Of a stretch of 62,315 nt of DNA, positions 27,293 to 34,796 are shown in pieces. Both the position numbers and the translations under genes were made by a program. Each line of letters starts with the position of its first letter. Position 1 is the first letter of the stretch. The notes under the pieces were generated by a model. That model made no database searches. It was not told where the DNA came from and saw nothing but the letters and a program-made list of their open reading frames with translations. Origin of the DNA: Peptococcaceae bacterium (GTDB lineage: Bacteria > Bacillota > Desulfitobacteriia > Desulfitobacteriales > Syntrophobotulaceae); contig WRJI01000004.1 in assembly GCA_009778595.1 (NCBI GenBank), positions 1-62,315 on the forward strand, written 5' to 3'.

Positions 27293-27407
27293 TCCCTTAC
27301 GGACGCGAAGCGTCAAAAAAGAACAAGAAAATCCACATTCTGAATCCTGAGTTCTGAATACTGGATACTAACAAGGCTGAAAGCCTTGGGTTGTGGGCGA
27401 AGCCCAC
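27293..27407 (+). repeat. Dispersed TTAG element, copy 9 with divergent end hairpins
   Basis: TTAG at 27289-27292 and the usual left half and four heptamers (one altered) are present. The end hairpin is AAGGCT-GAA-AGCCTT, followed by a second one, GTGGGC-GAA-GCCCAC. The stems differ from all other copies, but the GAA loop is kept. Confidence 0.8.
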
Positions 27408-27420
27408 CCTATGCTATACT
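27391..27420 (+). promoter_or_regulatory. Possible selD promoter at the element edge
   Basis: TTGTGG at 27391-27396 and an extended -10 (TGC before TATACT at 27415-27420) with an 18-base spacer. The -35 falls in the second hairpin of element copy 9. It would place selD under a promoter built partly from the element. Confidence 0.45.
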
Positions 27421-27442
27421 TTTCTGGAATCGGGGGGAGAAG

Positions 27443-28516
27443 ATGATGACAGACGGCCATAAAGACACGGAGTTTTGTACCAAAGTGAGATTAACCCGGT
27501 TTTCTCATGGGGGTGGTTGCGGCTGCAAAATCGCGCCCGCTGTTCTGAAGGCATTGCTGGCTCAGATGCCTGTCTCTGTCGCGCCGCCGGAGTTGTTGAT
27601 CGGTACAGAAACCAGCGACGACGCGGCGGTTTATAAGCTGAACGATCAACAGGCCTTGATTGCGACGACGGATTTTTTTATGCCTATTGTTGACGATCCT
27701 TTTGATTTCGGACGTATCGCGGCGGCTAACGCGCTTTCGGATATTTACGCGATGGGAGGTTCGCCGATTCTGGCGTTGGCTTTGGTGGGAATGCCTATCG
27801 ACAAAATACCGGCAGAGGTGATTGGCCGGATTCTGGCGGGAGGGGCTCATATATGCCGTGAGGCGGGGGTTCCGTTGGCGGGCGGGCATTCGATCGATAG
27901 TGTGGAACCGATTTACGGATTGGTGGCTATGGGGTTGGCCCATCCCGAGAAAATCAAAAGCAATGCGGGAGCCAAGCCCGGGGACGTGTTGATTCTGGGG
28001 AAACCCTTAGGGATTGGTGTGTTGAGTGCGGCTTTGAAACAGGAGAGGTTAGAGGAGGCCGGTTATGAGGCTATGATCGCTGTCGCCACCCGGTTGAACC
28101 GAATCGGGGTCAAACTTGGCCGGCGTGATGATGTCCGTGCTATGACCGATGTCACAGGATTTGGCCTTCTCGGCCATTTGCTTGAAATGTGCCGGGGATC
28201 CGGTTGCCGGGCACAACTGAACAGCGGCGCGTTGCCGATGATTGAGGAAGCATGTGTTTTGGCTCGGGAGGGGATTGCGACAGGAGCGTCTGAGCGAAAT
28301 TGGGCTTCTTACGGCGATGAGGTTCAGCTGGGGGATGTTGATCCCTGGATGCAGATTTTGCTCACCGATCCTCAAACCAGCGGCGGGTTGCTTGTGGCTT
28401 GCGGGGCAGAGGCTGCGGGAGACGTGCTGGACCTTTTCCGCAAGGAAGGGTATGGGGCGGCAGAAGTGGGCGTGTTGGAATTGTGGGAGAAGGGGGCGCG
28501 GATAGGAGTCACGTAA
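27443..28516 (+). CDS. selD: Selenide, water dikinase
   Basis: SelD makes selenophosphate from selenide and ATP, the selenium donor for selenocysteine and 2-selenouridine. The N-terminal catalytic loop HGGGCGCK holds Cys (TGC codons) where some homologues have selenocysteine. The AIRS-type ATP/Mg segments follow: SDDAAVYKLN, TTDFFMPIVDDPFDFGRIAAANALSDIYAMGG (only partly quoted as known family pattern), and AGGHSID. The length of 357 residues is usual. A short upstream extension from 27386 lacks a ribosome binding site; GGGGGGAG before ATG 27443 fixes the start. Only mnmH is its visible client, so selenouridine in tRNA is the supported use; selA and selB are not in the window. Confidence 0.95.
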   Translation: MMTDGHKDTEFCTKVRLTRFSHGGGCGCKIAPAVLKALLAQMPVSVAPPELLIGTETSDDAAVYKLNDQQALIATTDFFMPIVDDPFDFGRIAAANALSDIYAMGGSPILALALVGMPIDKIPAEVIGRILAGGAHICREAGVPLAGGHSIDSVEPIYGLVAMGLAHPEKIKSNAGAKPGDVLILGKPLGIGVLSAALKQERLEEAGYEAMIAVATRLNRIGVKLGRRDDVRAMTDVTGFGLLGHLLEMCRGSGCRAQLNSGALPMIEEACVLAREGIATGASERNWASYGDEVQLGDVDPWMQILLTDPQTSGGLLVACGAEAAGDVLDLFRKEGYGAAEVGVLELWEKGARIGVT

Positions 28517-28550
28517 TGTTTTGACGTCCAAGAGTTCCAAAGAGTCTTAG

Positions 28551-28648
28551 TCGCTTAGGTTGCAACAGCATCAATAAAAAACAAGAAAATCCACATTCTG
28601 AATCCTGAATACTGAATACTGGATACTTGCGGTCGAAGACCGCGTTAG
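28551..28648 (+). repeat. Dispersed TTAG element, copy 10 (n=4, 98 bp)
   Basis: TTAG at 28547-28550 and at 28645-28648. The second TTAG supplies the TAA stop of trpB2 on the minus strand. It has the GTTGCAAC-type left end and hairpin GCGGTC-GAA-GACCGC. Confidence 0.95.
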
Positions 28649-30012
28649 AGCCGGATCAATTGTGCGAAACCCGCCGCCAATTCTTCGTCAGTGGGGATGG
28701 AGTCGCTCATATTCCTGCTGTTGTAGCTCATATAGGCTTGCATATCGAAGTATCCTGTGCCGGACAGACCGGTCAGAATGGTTTTGGGTTCGCCGGTTTC
28801 TTTGCATTTCAGGGCTTCGTCGATGGTTACTTTGATGGCGTGAGCGGATTCCGGTGCCGGCAGGATGGTTTCGTGTTTGGCGAAAAGGGTGGCGGCGTCG
28901 AATACGGCGGTTTGTTCGACGGCTCTGGCTTCATTAAGGTAACCGTCATGATAGAGTTTGGAGATGATGGGGCTCATGCCGTGGTAGCGGAGTCCGCCGG
29001 CATGGTTGGCGGAGGGCATGAAACCGCAACCCAGGGTGTACATTTTGATCAGAGGCGTGGTTTGGCCGACGTCGCCAAAGTCGTATGCGAATTGGCCCCG
29101 GGTCAGTGTCGGGCAGGATGCCGGTTCTACGGCGATGAAATACGGGTTGGCGGTGCTGTTCAGTTTGTCGCCCATAAACGGGGCCATGAGACCCCCTAGG
29201 TTGCTGCCGCCTCCGGCGCAACCGATGATGATGTCGGGGTATTCGCCGATTTTTTCCATAGCGGCTTTGGCTTCCAGGCCGATAATGGATTGGTGCAGCA
29301 CAACGTGGTCGAGTACCGACCCGAGTACATAGCGAATGTTGTCGTTGCTTAGAGAGAGTTCTATCGCTTCTGAGATCGCGCAGCCTAAAGAACCGCCGGT
29401 GTCGGGGTCGCGTTCCAGAATGCCGCGCCCGGCTTGTGTGGTGGTTGAGGGGGAAGCGATGACGGAGGCGCCGTAGGATTCCATGACGGCTTTTCTGTAA
29501 GGTTTTTGTTGAGAGGAAACTTTGACCATGAACACCGTCAGATCCAGCCCGAAATAGGCGCAGGCCATGGCAAGAGCTGTTCCCCATTGTCCGGCGCCGG
29601 TTTCGGTGGTGAGACCTTTGAGTCCTTGCTGTTTGGCGTAATAGACTTGAGCGGCCGCCGAGTTGAGCTTATGGCTGCCTGAGGTGTTGTTGCCTTCGAA
29701 TTTGAAGTAGATTTTGGCCGGTGTGGCGAGAGTTTTCTCCAGGTTGTAGGCTCTGATAAGGGGAGATGGGCGGTAGGTCAGATAATAGTCAAGGATATCC
29801 TGAGGGATCTTTATGAAGCGGTCAGTGGTGTTGAATTCCTGGGCACAGAGTTCGGCGCAGAATATCGGTTCCAAATCTTTGGCCGCCATGGGTTGTTTGG
29901 TGCCGGGATGTACAAAGGGGTCGTGTTGTTCTTTCATGTCGGCTTTGATGTTGTACCAGTTCTGCGGGATTTCGTGCTCCTCCAAATATGTTCTGTATGG
30001 TATCTGGGGCAT
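28645..30012 (-). CDS. trpB2: Tryptophan synthase beta chain-like protein, TrpB2 type
   Basis: A 455-residue PLP enzyme of the TrpB2 group, which is longer than classical TrpB1 and often encoded away from trpA. The PLP lysine is in NTSGSHKLNSAAAQ; TETGAGQWGTALA and the phosphate-binding CAGGGSNLGG are also clear. It can make tryptophan from indole and serine, probably salvaging free indole, since no trpA or other trp gene is nearby. The ATG at 30012 starts MPQIPYRTYLEE, a typical N-terminus. The stop TAA (28645-28647) lies in the TTAG of element copy 10. A possible promoter lies in the 200 bases before the sortase-like gene on the other strand. Confidence 0.92.
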   Translation of the reverse strand: MPQIPYRTYLEEHEIPQNWYNIKADMKEQHDPFVHPGTKQPMAAKDLEPIFCAELCAQEFNTTDRFIKIPQDILDYYLTYRPSPLIRAYNLEKTLATPAKIYFKFEGNNTSGSHKLNSAAAQVYYAKQQGLKGLTTETGAGQWGTALAMACAYFGLDLTVFMVKVSSQQKPYRKAVMESYGASVIASPSTTTQAGRGILERDPDTGGSLGCAISEAIELSLSNDNIRYVLGSVLDHVVLHQSIIGLEAKAAMEKIGEYPDIIIGCAGGGSNLGGLMAPFMGDKLNSTANPYFIAVEPASCPTLTRGQFAYDFGDVGQTTPLIKMYTLGCGFMPSANHAGGLRYHGMSPIISKLYHDGYLNEARAVEQTAVFDAATLFAKHETILPAPESAHAIKVTIDEALKCKETGEPKTILTGLSGTGYFDMQAYMSYNSRNMSDSIPTDEELAAGFAQLIRL

Positions 30013-30152
30013 ACAAAATCAGTCCTTCCTTTATCATTATGGGCTTAATCATAACGTATCCGCCGATATTTATCAAGTTTTTGGCTGTTGGGGCGACAGG
30101 TGTCGAAAGGTATCAGGTATCAAAAATAGTTTAATTTGTTTAGATTTTCCGA

Positions 30153-30182
30153 TTGCCATAGTTCTGCCTGATGTGTTATATT
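30153..30182 (+). promoter_or_regulatory. SigA promoter of the sortase-like gene
   Basis: TTGCCA at 30153-30158 and TATATT at 30177-30182 with an 18-base spacer. The likely TTG start at 30227 is about 45 bases downstream. Confidence 0.6.
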
Positions 30183-30226
30183 TTGTAGTGTCCACATGAA
30201 TAATTAATTTTATTGAGGTGAAAAAT

Positions 30227-30880
30227 TTGGAAAAGCGTATAGGGAGATCTGTGGGTATTCTGGTCTTTATCTTGGTTTTTGCTCTGACAGGCTTTGGATG
30301 CGGTGAGAAAGACACACCGGTAGAAGTTGTCAAAGAACCTGAATTAATCGAGAGTTTTCAAGGGCCCCAGCTTAAGCCGGTCAGGCTCGTTATCTCTAAG
30401 ATAGGGATTGACGAAAAAATCGAAGCTGTGGGAAAAGATGAGAACGACGATATGGAAGGTCCGCCCGGACCCATCGGGATTTCCTGGTTTCAGTCTGATG
30501 ACGGAACCTTTCCTTCTCCCGGCTGGACGGGGAACGCTCTGATAACCGGCCATAATTATTTCAATCTGGTTGCGGGAACGTTTGTCGATCTGCATAAGTT
30601 GGAAATCGGCGATACGGCGGAATTCACCTATGAAGACGGATCAAAAGGGCTTTTTGTGGTGCGGGGTAGGAAGATTTATGATGAGACGGATACAACCAGT
30701 TTTAAAGCCGACAAGGTTATGTCTTCAAGCGGTGAAACCAGAACGACAATTATCACTTGTCACGGGGAGAGAAAACAGGGCGGCGGTTATCCTCAGAGGG
30801 TTGTCCTGGTTTTTGAAGCGGTTGAACATGTCAGTGCCAGCGGCGAGAAGCTGTCGGTTATTGGCGAATTGAAAGAGTGA
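30227..30880 (+). CDS. Sortase-family protein, possibly membrane or lipid anchored
   Basis: A 217-residue secreted protein with an N-terminal hydrophobic segment ending in TGFGC, a weak lipobox. The rest is a sortase fold: LVISKIGIDEKIEAVG near the start, the catalytic His in ALITGHNYF, the catalytic Cys in TIITCHG, and a downstream Arg in YPQRVVLVFE. Sortases cut sorting signals and link surface proteins to the wall or to pili. It resembles class E/F-like single-copy sortases rather than housekeeping SrtA. No LPXTG-type substrate is adjacent. GAGGTG at 30215-30220 serves the TTG at 30227 better than the GTG at 30218 inside it. A terminator follows at 30942. Confidence 0.85.
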   Translation: MEKRIGRSVGILVFILVFALTGFGCGEKDTPVEVVKEPELIESFQGPQLKPVRLVISKIGIDEKIEAVGKDENDDMEGPPGPIGISWFQSDDGTFPSPGWTGNALITGHNYFNLVAGTFVDLHKLEIGDTAEFTYEDGSKGLFVVRGRKIYDETDTTSFKADKVMSSSGETRTTIITCHGERKQGGGYPQRVVLVFEAVEHVSASGEKLSVIGELKE

Positions 30881-30941
30881 TCTCTTCCGGTTCGCAGCTG
30901 TGTAGCTGTGTTGGAGGGATTGATGTGTGATTGAATGAGTG

Positions 30942-30976
30942 AGACGGCTTAGGGCATGGCCTTTCGCCGTCTTTTT
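30942..30976 (+). terminator. Intrinsic terminator of the sortase-like gene
   Basis: AGACGGC (30942-30948) pairs with GCCGTCT (30966-30972), followed by a T-run. Confidence 0.75.
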
Positions 30977-30982
30977 GCCCTT

Positions 30983-31030
30983 ACAACTATCATACCGATT
31001 TCCTCCCAAAACACCCATGATACACCGAAT
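30983..31030 (-). pseudogene. Remnant of a third copy of the small membrane-protein gene start
   Basis: This stretch nearly repeats 32571-32620, the ribosome binding site and start region of the membrane-protein gene at 32125-32580. On the minus strand it has GGGAGGAAATCGGT, ATG and the codons for MIVV, then runs into unrelated sequence and stops after 14 codons. It shows that the small membrane-protein genes arose by local duplication and deletion. Confidence 0.6.
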
Positions 31031-31038
31031 AGAGTTGA

Positions 31039-31476
31039 TTATCCCCGGGTTATGCTGATGCAACGTCTGGAGGACAGACCTATCCACATAATTAAAGACG
31101 GCAATAACGACATTACTAAATACACATACATTTCTTTGGTATGAAGAAAGTACGATATAGTAACCCCTATCGGGTAGAATGGTACCCTAATTATATATTC
31201 TAAAGCGCTATCATATAAAGTGAAGGTTATGACAATAATTAGCATGGCTAAAACGATAACAGACAAAATATCTATCAGCGAATTCCCTGCATTTGAAAGG
31301 ATTGTTTTTCCGGATATGAAATACACTAAAACTACAAAAATAGTATAGGCGGTTACCGAAAGCACGGCAACAACACCTTCTGTTCTCAAAAGAAAGGTGA
31401 GTGGATATAAAAGAACAACACACAAACATAAATGAATAGCAATCGCAATTAAATTGTTTTTGAGCAATATAGCCAT
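31039..31476 (-). CDS. Small integral membrane protein (145 aa)
   Basis: Four hydrophobic segments fill most of this 145-residue protein; no family is recognised. It is a clear paralogue of the protein at 32125-32580: both begin with a KNNLI-[AS]-I-[AV]-IHL motif and end with YLVMSLLPSLIMWIG or YLITSLLPSLTMGIS. AAGGAGG precedes the ATG. It and its paralogue flank a predicted immunity gene, so they may belong to a toxin-immunity locus, but that is only inferred from position. Confidence 0.75.
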   Translation of the reverse strand: MAILLKNNLIAIAIHLCLCVVLLYPLTFLLRTEGVVAVLSVTAYTIFVVLVYFISGKTILSNAGNSLIDILSVIVLAMLIIVITFTLYDSALEYIIRVPFYPIGVTISYFLHTKEMYVYLVMSLLPSLIMWIGLSSRRCISITRG

Positions 31477-31648
31477 AATCTGTTACCTCCTTATCACATC
31501 ATCTCTGGATGTTCTTCTTGTTGATCATGGCTAGCCAGAATGGATCCGGGGATCGCCGACAGTTCATGTTCCTGTTTTTAGGCGTTAGTGGTAATCACTA
31601 TGACTTCTGTGTTTGACACTTGATGTCTTTTGAAACAGCTTAAAATGG

Positions 31649-31987
31649 TTATTTGCTATGATAAACGTATAGAATTTTTCCATCACTTTTTCTTATATGG
31701 GCTACGGGCACACCGCCATACATATTATCGGGAAGGTTTCCTGTTACGACCCAATATCCTCCTATGACGTTATATTTTGCTTTAAATGACTGCTTCACAT
31801 AAATCGAGTCGCCATATATTTCGAACCAGACCGCTTCGGCGATTTTTATTGCAGTCTCTTCATTTGGCACAAATCCATTAATTGGTGTGACACCTTTCAT
31901 AAATAGAAAGTGGAAAATATTAAGGTTCAGAAAAACAAACATAAGAAGCATAGAGGCCAAAATAATAATTAGCGACTTGTTGAGCAT
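31649..31987 (-). CDS. NTF2-fold immunity-like protein with membrane anchor
   Basis: A 112-residue protein with one N-terminal membrane segment (residues 7-30). The rest fits the NTF2-fold immunity family: EETAIKIAEAVWFEIYG, then YWVVTGNLP and GGVPVAHIRKSDGKILYVY. Members of that family neutralise polymorphic toxins; here the immunity domain would face the cell exterior or the membrane. No intact toxin gene is adjacent, so it looks orphaned. The ribosome binding site reads TTAGGAGG, and its TTAG is the border of element copy 11, so the element inserted exactly at the edge of the translation signal without removing it. Confidence 0.75.
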   Translation of the reverse strand: MLNKSLIIILASMLLMFVFLNLNIFHFLFMKGVTPINGFVPNEETAIKIAEAVWFEIYGDSIYVKQSFKAKYNVIGGYWVVTGNLPDNMYGGVPVAHIRKSDGKILYVYHSK

Positions 31988-32003
31988 TGGATGTTCCTCC
32001 TAA

Positions 32004-32087
32004 CGCGGGCTTTGCCCGCAAGTATTCAGTATTCAGAATGTGGATTTTCTTGTTTTTTGTTGACGCTTCGCGTCTGAAAGGTACTAT
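32004..32087 (-). repeat. Dispersed TTAG element, copy 11 (n=2, 84 bp)
   Basis: Shortest complete copy, with two heptamers. CTAA at 32000-32003 overlaps the ribosome binding site of the immunity-like gene; the other end is CTAT. Hairpin GCGGGC-TTT-GCCCGC. Confidence 0.9.
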
Positions 32088-32124
32088 AGTGTTTGTTTGA
32101 TAAAATGTTTTGTGCATTAACGCC

Positions 32125-32580
32125 TCAAGAAGAACGTTTTGTTATCATTGAGATCCCCATAGTCAAAGATGGCAAGAGGGAGGTAATTAAATAAGATAAT
32201 TTCTCATTAACTTTGAGAAAATAGGATATAGTATGCCCGACTGGATAAAAGGGAATCCTTATCACACGTTCTGCAGGCGTATCATATGCAAATAGTATAA
32301 CTATTGAAAGTATTACGAATAACACAGTTACAGATAAAGTATTTGCGACGATGCTACGAGAACTGATTAAGAATTTTTTCCCTAAAAAATAATACAGACT
32401 TATTGCTATTGAAGAATAAATCACAACCAAGAAACCGTTTATTGCTGTAACCCATATTTCATAGCTTCTGTCATACCATACACCTCCCCACCACAAATAA
32501 TTCATAGGTAAAAGTAATAGGGCGCATAGAAATAAATGAATTACAATAGAGATTAGATTATTTTTAAATACAACAATCAT
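32125..32580 (-). CDS. Small integral membrane protein (151 aa), paralogue of 31039-31476
   Basis: A hydrophobic protein with about four membrane segments and no recognised family. The open frame runs back to 32757, but GGGAGG lies eight bases before the ATG at 32580, and the paralogue also starts here, so the upstream 59 codons are not coding. The C-terminal half has FLISSRSIVANTLS and a final SYLITSLLPSLT. It is duplicated twice more in the locus (one intact, one remnant). Confidence 0.75.
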   Translation of the reverse strand: MIVVFKNNLISIVIHLFLCALLLLPMNYLWWGGVWYDRSYEIWVTAINGFLVVIYSSIAISLYYFLGKKFLISSRSIVANTLSVTVLFVILSIVILFAYDTPAERVIRIPFYPVGHTISYFLKVNEKLSYLITSLLPSLTMGISMITKRSS

Positions 32581-32775
32581 ACCGATTTCCTCCCAAAACA
32601 CCCATGATACACGATACCGAATAATTCGACTGTGGATGACAAATTCCCTTTGTTTGGTCATATTGTGTTTGGAATTATAAGTGTAGTTGTAGAACGGCAA
32701 AATAAGCGTTTGAAATAGTAAAATATTTATCATTTTTGATCTCCTGATCTTTTTCATACATGGGGAAAAGTGCTA

Positions 32776-32804
32776 TTGTATTTGACGGAAGAATCATATA
32801 TAAT
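32776..32804 (+). promoter_or_regulatory. SigA promoter of the HD-domain gene
   Basis: TTGTAT at 32776-32781 and TATAAT at 32799-32804 with a 17-base spacer. Confidence 0.6.
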
Positions 32805-32861
32805 AAGTAAGGACTTTAGTCTTCGCGACTATTATTTTTATTTTTGAGGTGAAGGATCTGC

Positions 32862-33380
32862 ATGGAGGTAAGAGAAGTCAAGGGATTGGCGGACAAGTAT
32901 GGAGAAGAATTCATATCTGTTGCCGAACCGATTTTTTCTCACGAGCTTTATCAAAGTATGAAGGATATCGCTCATCATGATGATTCGGTTTATGATCATT
33001 GTTTGAAAGTGGCCTATTATGCTTACAGGGTTGCAAAAAGATGGGATTGGGACGTGGAAGCGACGATACGTGGCGCCTTGTTACATGATTTCCATCTCTA
33101 TCAGTTCACGAAGCGGCCTGACCGGAATATTCTGATGGAAGGGTTGCGCCATTCGCGTCGGCATCCCAAGCAAGCCTTGGAAAATGCTGCCATGTGTTGG
33201 GACATCTCCAGCAAAGAAAAGGATATTATTGTTCACCATATGTTTCCTTTCGCAATTCCTCGGTGCCGGGAGGCGTGGCTTATTTCTTTCGCGGACAAAT
33301 TTGTGGCGGCTTGGGAGTATTCCTCTAGGGCAAAACGGGCTGTCTTACCGCGTATGAGGATGCTTCGGCAAAGAATCTGA
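32862..33380 (+). CDS. HD-domain phosphohydrolase-like protein
   Basis: A 172-residue cytoplasmic protein with an HD-type metal site: VYDHCLKVAYYAYRVAKRW, then RGALLHDFHLYQ, and later HHMFPF. HD proteins hydrolyse phosphate esters of nucleotides or signalling nucleotides. The HD pair here is LLHD, and spacing resembles small uncharacterised HD proteins of Clostridia rather than (p)ppGpp hydrolases. GAGGTGAAGG before the ATG is a good ribosome binding site and a promoter lies 60 bases upstream. It precedes the sporulation cluster on the same strand. Substrate unknown. Confidence 0.85.
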   Translation: MEVREVKGLADKYGEEFISVAEPIFSHELYQSMKDIAHHDDSVYDHCLKVAYYAYRVAKRWDWDVEATIRGALLHDFHLYQFTKRPDRNILMEGLRHSRRHPKQALENAAMCWDISSKEKDIIVHHMFPFAIPRCREAWLISFADKFVAAWEYSSRAKRAVLPRMRMLRQRI

Positions 33381-33476
33381 AGAGAACCTGAGCGTATCGA
33401 GGTTCATAAAATATTTTCGCGTTGAATTGGTAATAATTGCAGAGAGGGATTTCGATAGCCCTCGAATAGGGGGGTT

Positions 33477-34187
33477 ATGCTTATGCATGGGCTGGCCTTG
33501 TTGTGCGCGGTGATGTTGTGGATCCTGGTCGGTTTTTTTTACCGGTGGAAAATCAGGTTGCGAATCACGGCTGAGAATGATCATGTCAGTGTGAAGGTTG
33601 GATGCGGGCCTACGAAAGCCGGCGCGGTTTTTCAGGTGTCTTCGGCGAGTTTTCAAGGGATTGTCAGCGACGTTAAGGCTGTTGTCGCCGGGATGAAGGC
33701 AGAATCTGCTAACCCGGAAAAGCGAGGGAAGCGGGCGAAGGCAAAGAGAAAAAAAGAGGAAAAGGCTGGAGAACATAAGGCGATTAAGTCGAAGGGCCGG
33801 ATTATCCGAAACATACATGTTCTATGGGCAAGGATCAGTGTTTTACTGGCCTTGCGGCGTCGGGTCAAAAGGTTGTTGTTTGCTTTGACGAGAAAGATGG
33901 AGGTTCAGGCGCTGCGAGTCAGTGTGGAAGGAGGCGTGGGAGACGCGGCTCAGACGTCTTTGATCAGTGGAGCTCTTTGGATGGTGTGGGGTATGCTGAT
34001 CGCGCATCTCTACAAACGAGTAAGGGTTACCGGTGAGGAAATCGGGCTTAGGGTCAGCCCGGATTTTGAGGAGGTCGGTGTAAAAATCGACGTTCTGAGT
34101 ATAGTCAAGCTCAAAACGAGCCATATTATTGTTAAAAGTGTGCAGATGATTTTATGGTTTCGCCGTGCCAAACATATGTTAGAATAG
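33477..34187 (+). CDS. DUF2953 family protein
   Basis: A 236-residue protein with one N-terminal membrane segment and a long Lys/Arg/Glu-rich middle (about 80-110). It matches the DUF2953 (YtfI) type: WKIRLRI near the N-terminus and the C-terminal GAL and VSPDFEEVGVKIDVLSIVKLK segments. In Bacillota the gene is regularly next to ytfJ, as here (12 bases apart). Function is not known; the association suggests a role in sporulation. The start ATG at 33477 follows a G-rich ribosome binding site, though the ATG at 33483 is also possible. Confidence 0.85.
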   Translation: MLMHGLALLCAVMLWILVGFFYRWKIRLRITAENDHVSVKVGCGPTKAGAVFQVSSASFQGIVSDVKAVVAGMKAESANPEKRGKRAKAKRKKEEKAGEHKAIKSKGRIIRNIHVLWARISVLLALRRRVKRLLFALTRKMEVQALRVSVEGGVGDAAQTSLISGALWMVWGMLIAHLYKRVRVTGEEIGLRVSPDFEEVGVKIDVLSIVKLKTSHIIVKSVQMILWFRRAKHMLE

Positions 34188-34199
34188 GAGGGATGAATT

Positions 34200-34706
34200 G
34201 TGTCGGAACACCCCATGGAAGGTCTTATGAAAACGATTTTGGATCGTATCCAGAATATGATTAATGTGAATACGGTGGTTGGCGATCCGGTGGAAACACG
34301 CGGTGGTGCGACTATTATTCCTATTTCTAAAGTCAGCTGCGGGTTCGCGGCAGGGGGCAGCGAGTTCGATTTTCAGGCTTTGGACAGCAAAGCTAAAGAT
34401 GCCGCATCGGATAAAAACAGCCAGATCAATGCCCAAGGGAACCCCCAGGGGAGTGGCCAGGCGAATGCGCAAGCGGGCGGGCAGAATCTGCCTTTCGGTG
34501 GCGGCAGTGGCGCCGGGGTATCGATTAAGCCTATTGGATTTCTTGTCGTGAATAAGGATCAAGTCAGACTGTTGCCGGTGGACGGGAACATGGCGGATCG
34601 TATTATTGACGAAGTCCCCAATCTCATCAGCAATCTGAAAGAGGCTCTCAGCAAGAGGAAAGATAATCGCTCGGCTGAGCCTGAGGTGGGTTTGTTTGAA
34701 AGTTGA
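34200..34706 (+). CDS. ytfJ: Sporulation protein YtfJ (GerW family)
   Basis: A 168-residue protein of the YtfJ/GerW family, needed for proper germination in Bacillus. The start GTG 34200 has GGAGGGATG upstream. The family signature is present: EGLMKTILDRIQNMINVNTVVGDP, then IPISKVSCGFAAGG, and a C-terminal GFLVVNKDQVRLLPVD. A Gln/Gly/Asn-rich linker with GQANAQAGGQ separates the halves. The gene is expressed late in sporulation in known species. It is the second gene of the DUF2953-ytfJ pair; the hairpin at 34758 ends or attenuates transcription toward spmA. Confidence 0.9.
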   Translation: MSEHPMEGLMKTILDRIQNMINVNTVVGDPVETRGGATIIPISKVSCGFAAGGSEFDFQALDSKAKDAASDKNSQINAQGNPQGSGQANAQAGGQNLPFGGGSGAGVSIKPIGFLVVNKDQVRLLPVDGNMADRIIDEVPNLISNLKEALSKRKDNRSAEPEVGLFES

Positions 34707-34757
34707 CAGTCTGTTGGAATGTTGACAGCCGAACGGCGTGAAACCTGAATAAACCGG

Positions 34758-34793
34758 CCCTTTCTGTCATAGATGTGACAGGGAGGGTTTTTT
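34758..34793 (+). terminator. Terminator-like hairpin overlapping the spmA ribosome binding site
   Basis: A stem of 12 pairs (CTGTCA with TGACAG as the core, CCCTTT with GGAGGG at the base) is followed by six T. The base strand GGGAGGG is also the ribosome binding site of spmA (ATG 34797). It may end ytfJ transcription or act as an attenuator. Confidence 0.6.
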
Positions 34794-34796
34794 CTC

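Noticed and set aside
27530-27560. Selenocysteine in SelD
   Set aside because: The catalytic loop uses TGC codons and the frame has no internal TGA.
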